DNA from: Actinomycetes bacterium
Lineage (GTDB): Bacteria; Actinomycetota; Acidimicrobiia; Acidimicrobiales; Acidimicrobiaceae
Assembly: GCA_021841935.1 (NCBI GenBank)
Contig: JAKCDL010000010.1
Location: 1 to 64,000, forward strand
Direction: 5' to 3'
Length of the DNA stretch: 64,000 nt
Positions 44,354 to 54,982 of this stretch are shown here, in pieces. The translations under genes and the position numbers were made by a program. The notes beneath the pieces are model-generated. The model saw only the letters and a program-made list of their open reading frames with translations. It did not search any database and had not been told where the DNA came from. Within the stretch, counting starts at the first letter, position 1. The number at the start of each line of letters is the position of its first letter.

Positions 44354-45437
44354 CGAAGAATTTGATGGGGTAGTAATGATTGAGTAATATCCACCAAGAG
44401 CCTCACGATAGTGGATCAAGCAAGACGGAGATCGAAAAGTCAGCAAATCGTCTGCGCAAAACTGAAGCAACTAGTCCATCGAATAAAAAACGAGGAGTCC
44501 GCGCAAAGGTTATCCAGTATCTCGTTCGTAATTTCGCGGTTTCGTTGCATGCTTAGCTACGTCATCCGCCATTTATCCCTCCACTACTATGAGAAGGAGC
44601 TACCGCAGACGTTAGCCCTGCGATTGGAATTTCAGTTGGAGTAGTCGCCTTGGCCTTCGACGCTAGGGGCATTCGCAAATTGCGGGCGATCTGGTATCGT
44701 TACAAGTGTCAGATGACGACGATCTACCTAATGGATATGGCGCTAGTCTCATACCTAGTAATAGTTGACGTGACCCCCTTCTTCACAAAGTAGCGTGATC
44801 CTTTAGAGAAAAAATTCTCAAATTGCTATGTTCGTTCTTTAGACCACGGTACCGGAATTTTTCGCCTCATTTTTGTTGTTCCAAACACCTACGTTTATGA
44901 GAATATTCACTAGGTGGATTTACTCCTCGAATGCGAAACAAGCTCTAAATTATTTACGCTACCTTCAACTTAGCTGACTGAATGATCTATTTCGTTGGAG
45001 CACAGCCGATCGAACTTTGCCTTCTTCAAAAGTGCTATTAGATCCACTCGAATATCCTTGATTTTGCCTCCTCTCTGGTATCGGAGGTCTTTAAATAGAT
45101 CGTCTAAAACTTGGTCTCATCAGACTAATTACGTAAACGTAAGTAACTTTTATTTACCTCTTTGTCGGACTCAGCCGACGTCCGGCTCTTTTTATTAGCT
45201 ACAAAAAATTAATAAATTATTGATAATACTCCTTGAGACACCTCGATACAGAGCCACTCTTAGGAGGGACCAGTTACCAAGTTCAACAATCTTGGCTAAA
45301 TTCAGGCTCGAACCAAAGAGTTAGGCAACTCAATCAATGCTACCTTTTGTGTATTGAACTGGCTTCTCTGCCATTTTTCTGGGATCAGGATAGAGTCGTG
45401 TCGAGTATCCTGAGAAGGTTCAGATCTTCTAACTTTG
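44354..45437. other. Decayed stretch with a small IS3 fragment
   Basis: No intact gene. On the minus strand near 45035-45100 the bases encode TSDTREEAKSRIFEWI followed by a stop, the usual C-terminal helix of IS3-type transposases. A similar block occurs at about 59970-60050. Confidence 0.5.
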
Positions 45438-46544
45438 CTAAGGTACAACCGAGAGAGCATCAACGATAACCGCATTCCACTGTCTAGCCACTTGCTCCTT
45501 ACCATAAAACTGATCCAACCACTCCGACTGCTTCGCTAGTCGATCTTGAGTGCAAGCTGGATCTTCAACGGTTTCGAGAACCTCTTGAACTTTATGAGCA
45601 AAATTGTTCAGATCGCACTCGATCATGCCAGAAGTTAGTGTCAAACCTTCGAATGCAAGTTTGGTTCCTACTACCTGCTTACCGTGCGCGAAGTAGTGCA
45701 GTACCTTTGTCTTCACCCCTGCACCCGATGCAAGGGGAGCTATACAAAGATCTGACGCCCCTATCACGGAGTCCACGTCAGCGACGAAACCGAGACCTTT
45801 GACTTTCGCACCCGCACCACCTTCCCTTTGGAATTGCTCGCTACCTTCTCCGCACAAAAGGATGGATACAGATTCAGGAAGATTTGGTGCGAGATTTTCA
45901 ACGATCCATTTGACCGCGGCAAGATTTTGCTTACCAGAAATTGCACCCACGAAACATACTATTTTGTCATCAATTGGAGAGTTTGTCTTTGCCAATACTT
46001 CCTCCTTAGTTGACGCGGGTGGCTTTGCAGTCCAAGCGATTGAATGGTTTACTACTCGCACCTTCTTATTCAAACGTGGGAACAATCTCACCCACTCCCT
46101 AGCCTCTTGGTCACTTATCGCCACAAAAAAACTTGCGCAAGATGCTGCGGTCGCTTCTATGAGGTACCAGATTGCATAGCGAATGCGATTTTGTAGAGTT
46201 CGAGGCAATCTTGAAAGGTGCAGAGTTTGACATTCTCCCAATTCAATTATCAGGGGAATCTTAGATGTTGATAATTTCAGCAAAAGGACAATAAACGGTG
46301 TCTGGCATATAATCGCACCGTACGATGCGTAATTTCGCCTCAACCATAGAGCAAGCCCCAAGGTTTTCAAGGGCTCAGCCCAAGGCTTACTACTGATATA
46401 TTTGCAATCAAAGTCGTAGTTCATTGCTTCAAGTGCAGATCTAGTGGAGATATTTCGAACTTTCGATCCATGCATTTGATCATTTTCGAAAAGTGAACTT
46501 AGAACGAGTAGACGACTAGAGCCAAATTTGGAAGAATTGAACAT
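45438..46544 (-). CDS. GT4-family glycosyltransferase
   Basis: 368 residues of a GT-B glycosyltransferase. The N-terminal half contains the CQTPFIVLLLKL and ELGECQTLH acceptor-side loops. The C-terminal half has VCFVGAISGKQNLAAVKW, VKGLGFVADVD and APLASGAGVKTKVLHYFAHGKQVVGT, with the Gly-Ala-Gly-Val-Lys-Thr-Lys segment binding the donor nucleotide. It would transfer a sugar to a growing cell-surface polysaccharide at the inner membrane. The neighbouring leftward membrane genes at 47560-52841 point to the same process, although a 1-kb gene-free gap separates them. Donor and acceptor are unknown. Confidence 0.82.
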   Translation of the reverse strand: MFNSSKFGSSRLLVLSSLFENDQMHGSKVRNISTRSALEAMNYDFDCKYISSKPWAEPLKTLGLALWLRRNYASYGAIICQTPFIVLLLKLSTSKIPLIIELGECQTLHLSRLPRTLQNRIRYAIWYLIEATAASCASFFVAISDQEAREWVRLFPRLNKKVRVVNHSIAWTAKPPASTKEEVLAKTNSPIDDKIVCFVGAISGKQNLAAVKWIVENLAPNLPESVSILLCGEGSEQFQREGGAGAKVKGLGFVADVDSVIGASDLCIAPLASGAGVKTKVLHYFAHGKQVVGTKLAFEGLTLTSGMIECDLNNFAHKVQEVLETVEDPACTQDRLAKQSEWLDQFYGKEQVARQWNAVIVDALSVVP

Positions 46545-47559
46545 TACTCTTCACCGTTTCCATGTTTGGGCAAGCGAAGAAGTGTTGAATTTTCAGACTC
46601 TATATCAATTGCTTTCACGCCCACCTCAATGTTTAATGTAAGTTAGTTGCAGTTAAAAATCTAATCCTAACCCGCTCACCATCGGACCCTAAAGTGACAT
46701 GGTCAAACATAACTTCGACAGGGGAAGAACCAACATGGTCCTCGCCTCAAACATAAATTGTCTGCGGCTTATCAAGAAGGAATTTTCACGGACTGTGTAT
46801 GCCATTCATTGCGAGCATTCGCGCCGAGTGTTTGGATCCGTAAATGACCGCCGTTTTAGAACGAGTCTTACATAAGTAACATTCAGACTGCCACTACCAA
46901 TCATCGGCAAAGATATCCAAAGTGCGACATTCCGTAGCGAAAGAGGGAGATAATTTATCGATTGCCCTTTCGATTGAACTCTTTGAAGCTTGAGGGAAGC
47001 AAAGATCGATGAGAAATACCGGATCTTGCAACGACCATGCAACCGCTGAATCGATTTGTTCGACAAAGTTGCTTGCGGTAACTCTACCGAAAAGCATTCA
47101 CATCTACGTCCGAGCTAAGGATTGGAATTAGGCCATAAACAAACTTTTACAACGGAATTCATTGCTACTCAGGGATCGGCAACTTCTCACTGATTGCTTA
47201 TGAAGCGGGCTAGAAGTTGCTTTTATAATTTGGTTTTACTACAAAAGCAAAGGACAAAGCTGAACTTGGCTCTTATGGAGCCTCGCTGTCTTTGCAAAGA
47301 ACATGAACCACTTTTAGATCGACTTGGGCGACTAGTAAGCTTTGGGCACGAGCATTGATTGACAACATTGTGGTTTGGATCAAAAAATTTAGAACCACCT
47401 TTAGCTAATCTCTATAGCTCACACTTGCGTCTTTCAATTCGCGCAGCGACCAAGTTATTGAATGGTCAAATTGCCATGATGTTATCTAAATGAGCCAAAG
47501 CTCTTTGAAAGTTAGCTAACACTTTTGTACTACGATCGGACGCGGTTCGAGTTCGTTCA
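46545..47559. other. Decayed stretch between surface-polysaccharide genes
   Basis: About 1 kb without an intact gene. At 46803-46845 the plus strand reads FIASIRAECLDP, a phrase typical of integrase-core transposases, so an insertion-sequence relic is likely. The minus frames at 46806-47097 show no domain I know. Confidence 0.4.
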
Positions 47560-50500
47560 TTAGAAACGACTTGCTTGCGCGGACTTTAGAAGGGATTTAA
47601 TTTCTGCTTTCGTATCGGGAGCGCTGGCCGGCGTATTTGAGATAGCCCTAGAAAATGATTGTGCTGCCGCAGAAGCTTCACCGTAAGCGAGGTAGTAGCG
47701 ACCGAGTGATGTAAGAAGATTGGAAATTCCAAGGCCACTTACACCGGTTGGCTGTGCATATGGCCCGACGGTTGCCACATAGTACTGGATAGCCGATTTT
47801 TCATCGCTAATCGCCTTTTGAAGATTACCAGTATCTGCCTCTATCGCTGCAAGATCATCCAATGTACCCGATTGGGTGGGGGTAATTTTGAGCGATTCAT
47901 CGCAAAGCTGTATTGCCTCGCCATATTGGTGGCGACTCAAGTAAAACTCACATGCATACCGTTCTACCTCGCCCTGAATTATTCGACTAGATCCAGAGGC
48001 TGAGAGGCGCAAGGCTTCGTTAATCGATGAAACGGCATTGGATTCTTGCCCTGCAACTATTTGAAGACGTGCTCCTGTAATCAAGACTATGGGATTATTT
48101 GGAAAGAGTTGTGAATCTAATGCAAACGTCTTAGTGGCATAGTAAGTGAGGTGGTTGTCGATAAAAAAGTTAACTAACTGCCTAAACAGATTGGGGGAAA
48201 CATTGGGTGCGTTAGCAAGTTTGAGAGCAGTAGTAAAAGAATGTTGGTCCTGCCCGGCTGCCAACTGCATCTCAGAATAGAAATAAAGTATGTTTGCATC
48301 CGTTGGCCTGAGCGCTAAAGCGCGCGCTGCGTCTGCTAGCATCCCGTTAAAGAGCCTTGAATCGGGACTCGCGTAACATATAGCTCGACCGATGTAGAGC
48401 GACGCAACGTTGGGGAATTGTTGGAGCGCAGCCGTGTAGTTCGCAATGCACGACGGGGCATTCTTCACTGCATATCCGAGTTGTGCGTCTGCGATTGAGA
48501 ATCCAGTTATTTTTGGTGACGGAGCCCCTGCCGAAAGTGCTTTGTCGACGTACAAGTTTGAGGTCGAGAAAGGTGCTATACCGCAGGATGCGACGATCAT
48601 TCCGAGAATTGCGAGAGGAATGGCCTTCCAGCGCGACTGAGTACGCTGTTTTGACCATACTTTAGAGCTCGCATTATCGCCAACAAATCGTCGAATGACT
48701 CTGTATACGAGTGCAGAAGTGATCAGAAGTGACGTCATAGTGACGAAGATGTCGGGCAATAAGTAGGGATCGGAATTTGGAGTTGTCCAGGGAAATTTTG
48801 AAGCAATTCCGGTCGACGTATAGATCTGTGCGAGTACCGCAAGGGACATTAAAGTAAGCGCGACTCTATTCAGAGCTGGCGCAAAGACGTTTGAATTAAA
48901 TAACGGAAGAGCTGCATCTGGACCAAGATCTCGTAATTTTAATCTTCTACTGAATGTTAGAAATAACAATATTACGAGAAGTCCGGTGGCGGAGAGTGCG
49001 ATTCCTTCAAGCTGGTACGGATAACTCGAGTATTCAAAGGTGAGTCGTTGGGGAGCGTTCGGAAGGTAGAACAGATTGAATAGCTGATCTCCCAGCGCCT
49101 TTGTGAAGTGTGCCCCACTTTTCCATGCCGTATCGTAAGATACTGCAAGTTCGTACCATGGTCCTTGTCGATGAACTATCGTACCAGCGTAAGATTGGCC
49201 ATTGGGTGCATTTCGGAGTTGCGAGTAGGCGACTTTTGAATGCAGTGCGCGCAGCGCAATGTTATTCCACTCTACTGCGGGTCCGATTAAAGTTCCGGAA
49301 GCGCTAACTGACTGGTTTCCTATAGCTAAATTTACGGGACCATAAGCACTCCACCCCTTTACGTTTTCGAAAGATGCCGCTCGAAGTAGAGTTGCAGTGA
49401 CGTTATTTATTGTAAAAGTCATTGACTTTTCGCTCGACTGTGCGAGTATCACGTACTTTGCCGGCACCGCATTTCTATACCCGAGACCATTGATATAGGG
49501 ATCAAGCGCGAGACTATCCGGATACTTTCCTGTTGCAGCAGGTTGATCGAGCTGATTGAACGTAGCAGTGAATGTAACCTCAAGATGAAATGCGTCAATC
49601 GCCGGTAGATCAGACTGTAGAGTCCAAGGACCGCTATACACAACGCCGATTGCCGGATAATTTCGAATGGCTGAGTAGGACGATGGTATGTGCCAAACGT
49701 AGATTGCAGTGTCACCCGAACCAAGAACCTTTGGGGTACCGTATACAGCTGCAACCTGGCTTTCTAGCCATCCGTACGAGACGTTTCCAGCGGGCGCCCC
49801 TAGGGCTGAACCTTTAGGACTTACTAAATAGGTGGTATTCGTTTGCTGAGTTAAATAAGGCAGGAGAGTACTGTTCAAATAGCAATAGGGCTGTTTGGGA
49901 TCGTTGCAGAACGTTTGAAACGGGTCGCTCGCTACAACAGCTTGGGAGCTAACGTTTCCTCCGAGAAGGGCTAGGGGATGCAAAGGTGAGGAAATGTTGT
50001 ATTCATGCGAAGTATTGGACGAGTCAAAGTAGTGAGGGGCACCCAGCCATAGAACCTGGCCCGGACTATGGTCATTCGCTAACACAGATGTCAGGTTAGA
50101 AAAGGACGTTGGTTCACTTACCGGTATCGTCGTAGACCTAAGTGAACCGTTGAGTTGAGACCACGATGTTGCAGCAAAGAGTGAAAGGATCGCCACTAGC
50201 GACACGACCCTTATAAATTTATTTGTGACGAGTGCGATTCTACTTACGACAGTGGTCCGACTCTCCCACATGTCCTTGAACGCGCTAGGTACGAGTATTG
50301 ATAGCGCCATTGCAACAGGGAAAAGGAACTTTGATCCTTCGCGAAAGAGATTAAAGCTTGGAAAAAATCTGTACAGAAGTTCGTAAATAAATCCAAATGG
50401 TGCAGTCGTTGTTTTGGCTAGAAAGCCAAAGATAACAACGGTAAACCCTAGCCACAGATAGTCGACCGAAAGCTTTTTCCGAAGCAGCACCACGAATGCT

Positions 50501-51459
50501 ATGAGAGGAACAACGAGGAACAATGGATTTAGTACAGATGCTACGACCGGAGCGGGTTTAGCCCCAGTCCACTCGGACAATACTCCCGCAATTCCGTGAA
50601 GATAATCAATTATGTTCACGTCGGGTGCAGATGGAATTGGAAGCTTCAGTCCGCCGTGGTAGAACTTTATAGGTAGGAGCCATGTAAGTTGCAGAACCAG
50701 GTAGACACCGCCCGCAACACCCGCTAGAAGAAGGCGATTGACGATCGCTCGACCTTTCGGATCGGCGATTACAACTAAAATCATGTACATGGCGAGCATG
50801 TAAGCTGTTACAACTGAAGGTCGAATGTCCACTGCGGTAGAAAGAGCCATAAACAGGCCAGTGAAGATTGCCCATCTTATCGATCTTCTCCGCATCGCGA
50901 CAATGAAAGCTCCGATGGTAAAACATGAAATGGCCTCCGAAACAGCAAGCGGGGGCTCAGTGGCTGTAGTCACCAAGATGTATGTGTTCGCTACGAAAAG
51001 AAGCGGGACAAGAAACGTCCAACGAGTTTTTCCCATAATCTGCCGGGATAGCCACCAAGGTGCCGCGGGAATCACAGCTGCTCCAGGAAGATACATAACT
51101 GCGCGTTCGGCTATGTTCCAATGAAACCCAAGGTGTGCAAATATTCCGTAGAGCATGTATACCGGAAAACGAAATGCATTGAATGCGACAGCGCTTCCTC
51201 CGATGCCATGTGTGGTATCCCAAAATCCAGGCCAAGGAAAGTATGTTGCAAAGCGAGCGATGGTTGGCCAGCCTTGGTCGCCGGCTACCAATGGGGCGGT
51301 GTTCAGCCATCTAAACCTAAAGGCTAGGCCAAGAATCGCGAGAATCACCATCGTCCAAGCTGGATGGTCCAACAACCAAGCGGATTTTTCTTCCCAAAAT
51401 ATACGAATGTTTGAATATTTTCGCTCGTCTGTTTTAGCGCTGCTTATATCGGTCATCAC
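47560..51459 (-). CDS. Large GT-C-like membrane protein with TPR-like C-terminus
   Basis: 1,299 residues. The N-terminal 430 residues contain about a dozen membrane helices with an early GDQGWP loop and LFREGSKFLFP, as in GT-C or YfhO-like lipid-linked-sugar transferases. A long extracytoplasmic domain follows (about 440-810), then more helices (about 815-990). The C-terminal region (about 1010-1299) contains helical repeats with Ala/Leu/Tyr spacing like tetratricopeptides (NILYFYSEMQLAAGQ, YLAYGEASAAAQSFSRAI). Its GTG start overlaps the flippase stop (GTGA), so the two are coupled. It probably glycosylates or exports a surface polymer. The exact family is uncertain. Confidence 0.7.
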   Translation of the reverse strand: MMTDISSAKTDERKYSNIRIFWEEKSAWLLDHPAWTMVILAILGLAFRFRWLNTAPLVAGDQGWPTIARFATYFPWPGFWDTTHGIGGSAVAFNAFRFPVYMLYGIFAHLGFHWNIAERAVMYLPGAAVIPAAPWWLSRQIMGKTRWTFLVPLLFVANTYILVTTATEPPLAVSEAISCFTIGAFIVAMRRRSIRWAIFTGLFMALSTAVDIRPSVVTAYMLAMYMILVVIADPKGRAIVNRLLLAGVAGGVYLVLQLTWLLPIKFYHGGLKLPIPSAPDVNIIDYLHGIAGVLSEWTGAKPAPVVASVLNPLFLVVPLIAFVVLLRKKLSVDYLWLGFTVVIFGFLAKTTTAPFGFIYELLYRFFPSFNLFREGSKFLFPVAMALSILVPSAFKDMWESRTTVVSRIALVTNKFIRVVSLVAILSLFAATSWSQLNGSLRSTTIPVSEPTSFSNLTSVLANDHSPGQVLWLGAPHYFDSSNTSHEYNISSPLHPLALLGGNVSSQAVVASDPFQTFCNDPKQPYCYLNSTLLPYLTQQTNTTYLVSPKGSALGAPAGNVSYGWLESQVAAVYGTPKVLGSGDTAIYVWHIPSSYSAIRNYPAIGVVYSGPWTLQSDLPAIDAFHLEVTFTATFNQLDQPAATGKYPDSLALDPYINGLGYRNAVPAKYVILAQSSEKSMTFTINNVTATLLRAASFENVKGWSAYGPVNLAIGNQSVSASGTLIGPAVEWNNIALRALHSKVAYSQLRNAPNGQSYAGTIVHRQGPWYELAVSYDTAWKSGAHFTKALGDQLFNLFYLPNAPQRLTFEYSSYPYQLEGIALSATGLLVILLFLTFSRRLKLRDLGPDAALPLFNSNVFAPALNRVALTLMSLAVLAQIYTSTGIASKFPWTTPNSDPYLLPDIFVTMTSLLITSALVYRVIRRFVGDNASSKVWSKQRTQSRWKAIPLAILGMIVASCGIAPFSTSNLYVDKALSAGAPSPKITGFSIADAQLGYAVKNAPSCIANYTAALQQFPNVASLYIGRAICYASPDSRLFNGMLADAARALALRPTDANILYFYSEMQLAAGQDQHSFTTALKLANAPNVSPNLFRQLVNFFIDNHLTYYATKTFALDSQLFPNNPIVLITGARLQIVAGQESNAVSSINEALRLSASGSSRIIQGEVERYACEFYLSRHQYGEAIQLCDESLKITPTQSGTLDDLAAIEADTGNLQKAISDEKSAIQYYVATVGPYAQPTGVSGLGISNLLTSLGRYYLAYGEASAAAQSFSRAISNTPASAPDTKAEIKSLLKSAQASRF

Positions 51460-52841
51460 TCTCTTGCATCATCGGTCGGAGGGGCGGTCTCATGGGATTT
51501 CGTTCCAAAGACTTGATTTTTTCTATGGACTTCACTTTCGTCTTTCAGGAACATTGCGAAGAGTGAAGTTGCAAAAACTAGAACTAGGGCATCGGTAACT
51601 AGGACTACTTGAAGCGGCGATTTATGAAACAAAAGTAACAGTGCTACACGAGCTACGAGCGCAGGTATTAGAGCCCACAATAGTGTAAACCGATTACGTA
51701 CTTGCTGAGCATGCATAAGGGTAGTTGACCAGCTTAGAATTCCCATACCGATCGCGTACCATCCCAGATAAGAGGCTCCTCCTATGTACCTACTTCCAGC
51801 GTAAAACCTAAGTATTTCAGCTCCAAAGAACTGTAAGAAGATTGCTCCAATAGCTGTTCCAAGTGCGAAGATCCCGATAATTGAGAACACGATCGGACCT
51901 GCGGATAACCCTTTACTTTGGCGTTCTGCGACATATGGAAACATAACGTTAACCACCCCCGTAGTAACGGAGAATAAAATGTTACCAATTGCGGCTACTA
52001 CCGCATACTGTCCTGAAACTTGGTGTGAGAGATAGTGCTGGATAACAACGACGTCCGCACTAAGAAATACACCGTTGGTAAGTGTTGCCACTATACCGTT
52101 CGTCAAGAATGGGAGATCTTTGAGCCATGGTACCTTCATTGGTACCCTCACGGCTCTTGCGAGTGACTGCCGAAGGACTGCAACGCATACGAAAAACCCA
52201 ATCGTTGATCCCAATGCCATTGCGAGGAGCACGCCAAAAACTTGAAAATTTGTTAGCAGGCTAACCACGCCAACAACATAGAGTGCTGGGACCATGACAT
52301 TGATAGCGCTCCATGTTAGAAAACGACGCTCACCCTCCAAAGCTCCTTTCAGGGTTTGAAGGCCGAGAACAAACGGTGCTGCCCATGCTGTTACGAGAAC
52401 GTCAGATGGCTTTGCGTGGAAGAAATTCGCTATCACCGCCGAGTACGCAGTAGAGATGAGGCCAATGACAATACCCGCGGAAAACAACCAAAGAGTAAGT
52501 CGAAGCAAAACTGAGTCCGCTAACGATGGCCCATTTATCTCTTCGTCGGAACGTCTGCTCATATGCCAAGCCACTTGTCTTCCGAAAGAGCGCGCTGGCC
52601 TTGTTAGGATCCCGTAGAAGCCAAAAAGCGCAAAGGTACGTCCGTAATTTGCGGGAGACATGTTATGACCGGCATAAGACTGTAAACCGAACGTCAATGT
52701 CCCGGTAGCGACAGTTGCGATTGCTGAAATGAGATTGTCTTTCAGGAAACGCATCGAGAGACCTGAGTCTCGTAATGACTTTGATTCTCGTTCGGTCGAT
52801 CGAGTGCGCGCTCGATTAGGTGCGTGTGGACTCGGTGTCAT
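51456..52841 (-). CDS. Polysaccharide flippase (Wzx/MATE-like)
   Basis: 461 residues with a short polar N-terminus (about 1-32) and 12-14 predicted membrane helices covering the rest, as in the MOP superfamily of oligosaccharide-lipid flippases. Motifs include GLQSYAGHNMSPANYGRTFALFG cut by loops near the start and LKGALEGERRFLTW near residue 165. It would move undecaprenyl-linked oligosaccharide across the membrane. It is the first gene of the two-gene leftward operon with the 1,299-residue protein. Confidence 0.85.
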   Translation of the reverse strand: MTPSPHAPNRARTRSTERESKSLRDSGLSMRFLKDNLISAIATVATGTLTFGLQSYAGHNMSPANYGRTFALFGFYGILTRPARSFGRQVAWHMSRRSDEEINGPSLADSVLLRLTLWLFSAGIVIGLISTAYSAVIANFFHAKPSDVLVTAWAAPFVLGLQTLKGALEGERRFLTWSAINVMVPALYVVGVVSLLTNFQVFGVLLAMALGSTIGFFVCVAVLRQSLARAVRVPMKVPWLKDLPFLTNGIVATLTNGVFLSADVVVIQHYLSHQVSGQYAVVAAIGNILFSVTTGVVNVMFPYVAERQSKGLSAGPIVFSIIGIFALGTAIGAIFLQFFGAEILRFYAGSRYIGGASYLGWYAIGMGILSWSTTLMHAQQVRNRFTLLWALIPALVARVALLLLFHKSPLQVVLVTDALVLVFATSLFAMFLKDESEVHRKNQVFGTKSHETAPPTDDARE

Positions 52842-53183
52842 TCTTCTATCGTATACATCTTTTGTCGGCGTGCATTTGAATTGAAACCTATTCCTTGAAA
52901 AAGCTCAGCTGATTAGCAAGATTTGCCAATCGCTATCTCAAGTTGCTGGTTGGAGTTTTGCCCGGAACTTAGCGCTCTGCAAATCAATATGACACTAAAT
53001 CACTCAGAGTGTTTATAAACACCTGTGGTAATTAAATCTCAACAAAAATATGAATTTGGACTTGAGAATCTACTCAATGTGGTCGATGGCATTGGTAATA
53101 GCCACTAAGAGTGTCTTCTTTTTCGAAGCAACACTTGATAACGGCTCGTTTTGTGCATATTCGATTGATAGGGAGCAATAGTC
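52842..53183. other. Divergent intergenic region
   Basis: 342 AT-rich nt between the flippase and the rightward pectate-lyase-fold gene. It must hold both promoters. The end (AGGGAGCAATAGT) is the ribosome site of the second gene and recurs before its paralogue at about 57300. Confidence 0.5.
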
Positions 53184-54737
53184 GTGGTTCAAATGAGGTC
53201 ATCTTCCCTTAAGAGTTTCGTTAAACTCGCGAAAAAGTCAACAGTCGCAGGAATAATTCCCACACTCGTCGTTGGAGCATTTACAGCAACTGGTACAGGC
53301 AAGATTATGTATCCGTCGCCGTCCGATTCCGTTAAGATAAACCCGGGCTTATCCCCGATTGCAAGCGGGCTGCATAGTTCATCTTCGCGTGCAGTTAGTC
53401 CTAGTGTTGTACCAAAAACACAGTTACCAAGAAAGGCGAACGTAATTGGGGTTTCATCAATTTCGGCGCCTTCAAATACCGGTTCATCGCTATCCCAAGC
53501 AAATGAAAAATTAGCCACCTATCCTGGCTCTTCGGGGTTGGTACAACCTCCGTCGGTAACAACTTCATCGAACGGCACCGCTACCGCGTCGAATCTATCT
53601 CCAGCAACGGCTACGACTAGAACGATGGAACTAAGCGCGGAGTTAACGTCGGCTACAATACCTGCGATTGAGCCAATCGGTGGTAAGAATATCGTAATAA
53701 CTAGCTTCATAAATGTCGTAGATTACGGTGCTGACCCCACCGGGCAGAGCGACTCAACCAATGCAATCATTGCAGCAATAGCTGCGGCTGAATCGCTGAA
53801 TGATCATGCGACTGTGTATTTTCCTGCAGGCAGATACATATTGACGAGACCACTGAATCGACTGTTCGACTTTGTCGTGTCCTCGCCTCTCAATTTGGTT
53901 GGTGCGGGTCAAGGTCTAACAGTAATTGAGAACGAGGTCGGTATCGACACTGGCGCTACCGTCCCACCTGGCATGTTTAAAATATCGGGGTCGGGTGGAC
54001 CTACGCCTGGTGGTGCAGATGGAACCATAATCGGCGATATGACTTTGGATGTGATGACATACCAATCTGGTACCGCGGTTACCGACTATGGAAACAACAC
54101 CACCATAGGTAACTTGACCGTCTACGCTCCCACAAGTACAAATAAATACAATCCAAATCAATTTGGAATTCGCGTAATTGCCGTTTGCAATCCAACCAAC
54201 ATCTTCACGAATTATCGCGTTGGCAATCTAGTTCAAAATGTTTACATAGCAGGCAACGGTTGGGATGGCAACACTGAGCTCGACATATCCTGCCAGGAAA
54301 ACACCACTGTTAACGGAGCAACGATCGTTGGAAATGGCGTTGATATCTACATGAGTCGCGACGACAGCCTCTCAAACCTCAAACTTACGGGTGGGAATAA
54401 CGGAGCAGCTAATTACTTCACTTGGGTTATTACTGATTCGCAGAATATCAACTTAACTAATGTTGTAACTACAGGTCAGCCAGGCGTCATAGAACAGTCT
54501 TCCGGCGATACTACTTCAAACGTTGTGATAAACAACGAAGTTTCGAATTCCCCCGCAGCGCATATACGGATTGGAGACGCCCTCGATACGACCATCGAAA
54601 ACAGTAACTTGGGCGGCATATATCTCGATCCGAGTCGAGTACTAGATGGCCTTACTGTGCAAAATTCAACCTTCGGTAACATCTACTGTGTAAAACCAAG
54701 CTACATAAGGGGATTGTCAGGTCTCGAATGCCCCTAG
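53184..54737 (+). CDS. Pectate-lyase-superfamily (right-handed beta-helix) secreted protein, copy 1
   Basis: 517 residues from a GTG with AGGGAG 9 nt upstream. There is a weak N-terminal signal (KSTVAGIIPTLVVGAFTA) and a long Ser/Thr/Pro-rich linker (about 45-175). A beta-helix domain then begins with INVVDYGADPTGQSDSTNAI and continues with VYFPAGRYILTRPL, the Pectate_lyase_3 start. It is followed by many short Asn/Thr-rich coils and four to five cysteines near the end. It probably binds, cleaves or modifies an extracellular polysaccharide. A paralogue is at 57325-58572, and each is followed by a sulfotransferase gene. Confidence 0.8.
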   Translation: MVQMRSSSLKSFVKLAKKSTVAGIIPTLVVGAFTATGTGKIMYPSPSDSVKINPGLSPIASGLHSSSSRAVSPSVVPKTQLPRKANVIGVSSISAPSNTGSSLSQANEKLATYPGSSGLVQPPSVTTSSNGTATASNLSPATATTRTMELSAELTSATIPAIEPIGGKNIVITSFINVVDYGADPTGQSDSTNAIIAAIAAAESLNDHATVYFPAGRYILTRPLNRLFDFVVSSPLNLVGAGQGLTVIENEVGIDTGATVPPGMFKISGSGGPTPGGADGTIIGDMTLDVMTYQSGTAVTDYGNNTTIGNLTVYAPTSTNKYNPNQFGIRVIAVCNPTNIFTNYRVGNLVQNVYIAGNGWDGNTELDISCQENTTVNGATIVGNGVDIYMSRDDSLSNLKLTGGNNGAANYFTWVITDSQNINLTNVVTTGQPGVIEQSSGDTTSNVVINNEVSNSPAAHIRIGDALDTTIENSNLGGIYLDPSRVLDGLTVQNSTFGNIYCVKPSYIRGLSGLECP

Positions 54738-54982
54738 AAGAGTCTCGAAAGGTAATCAACTTCCCTTATGGTACCGAGGTGCGCGAAACGCATACGAGGG
54801 AATGAACTATCTTCCTAGTTGATTGATATCTTCTTCATTGACTTTATAGTTGAATACGAGAGATGCGTCGTAGGGGTTAATGCTAGGTTTTGCACCCGTC
54901 TCGATTTGGCATTTAGTTATGGAGCTAGTTCAATCAACTAGAACATGCGGCGTAACCGCGATAGGTTAGTAAGGTGAAGTAA

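Noticed and set aside
53189-53518. 109-residue minus frame opposite the first beta-helix gene
   Set aside because: It is antisense to the Ser/Thr-rich linker; such linkers often leave long open frames on the other strand.
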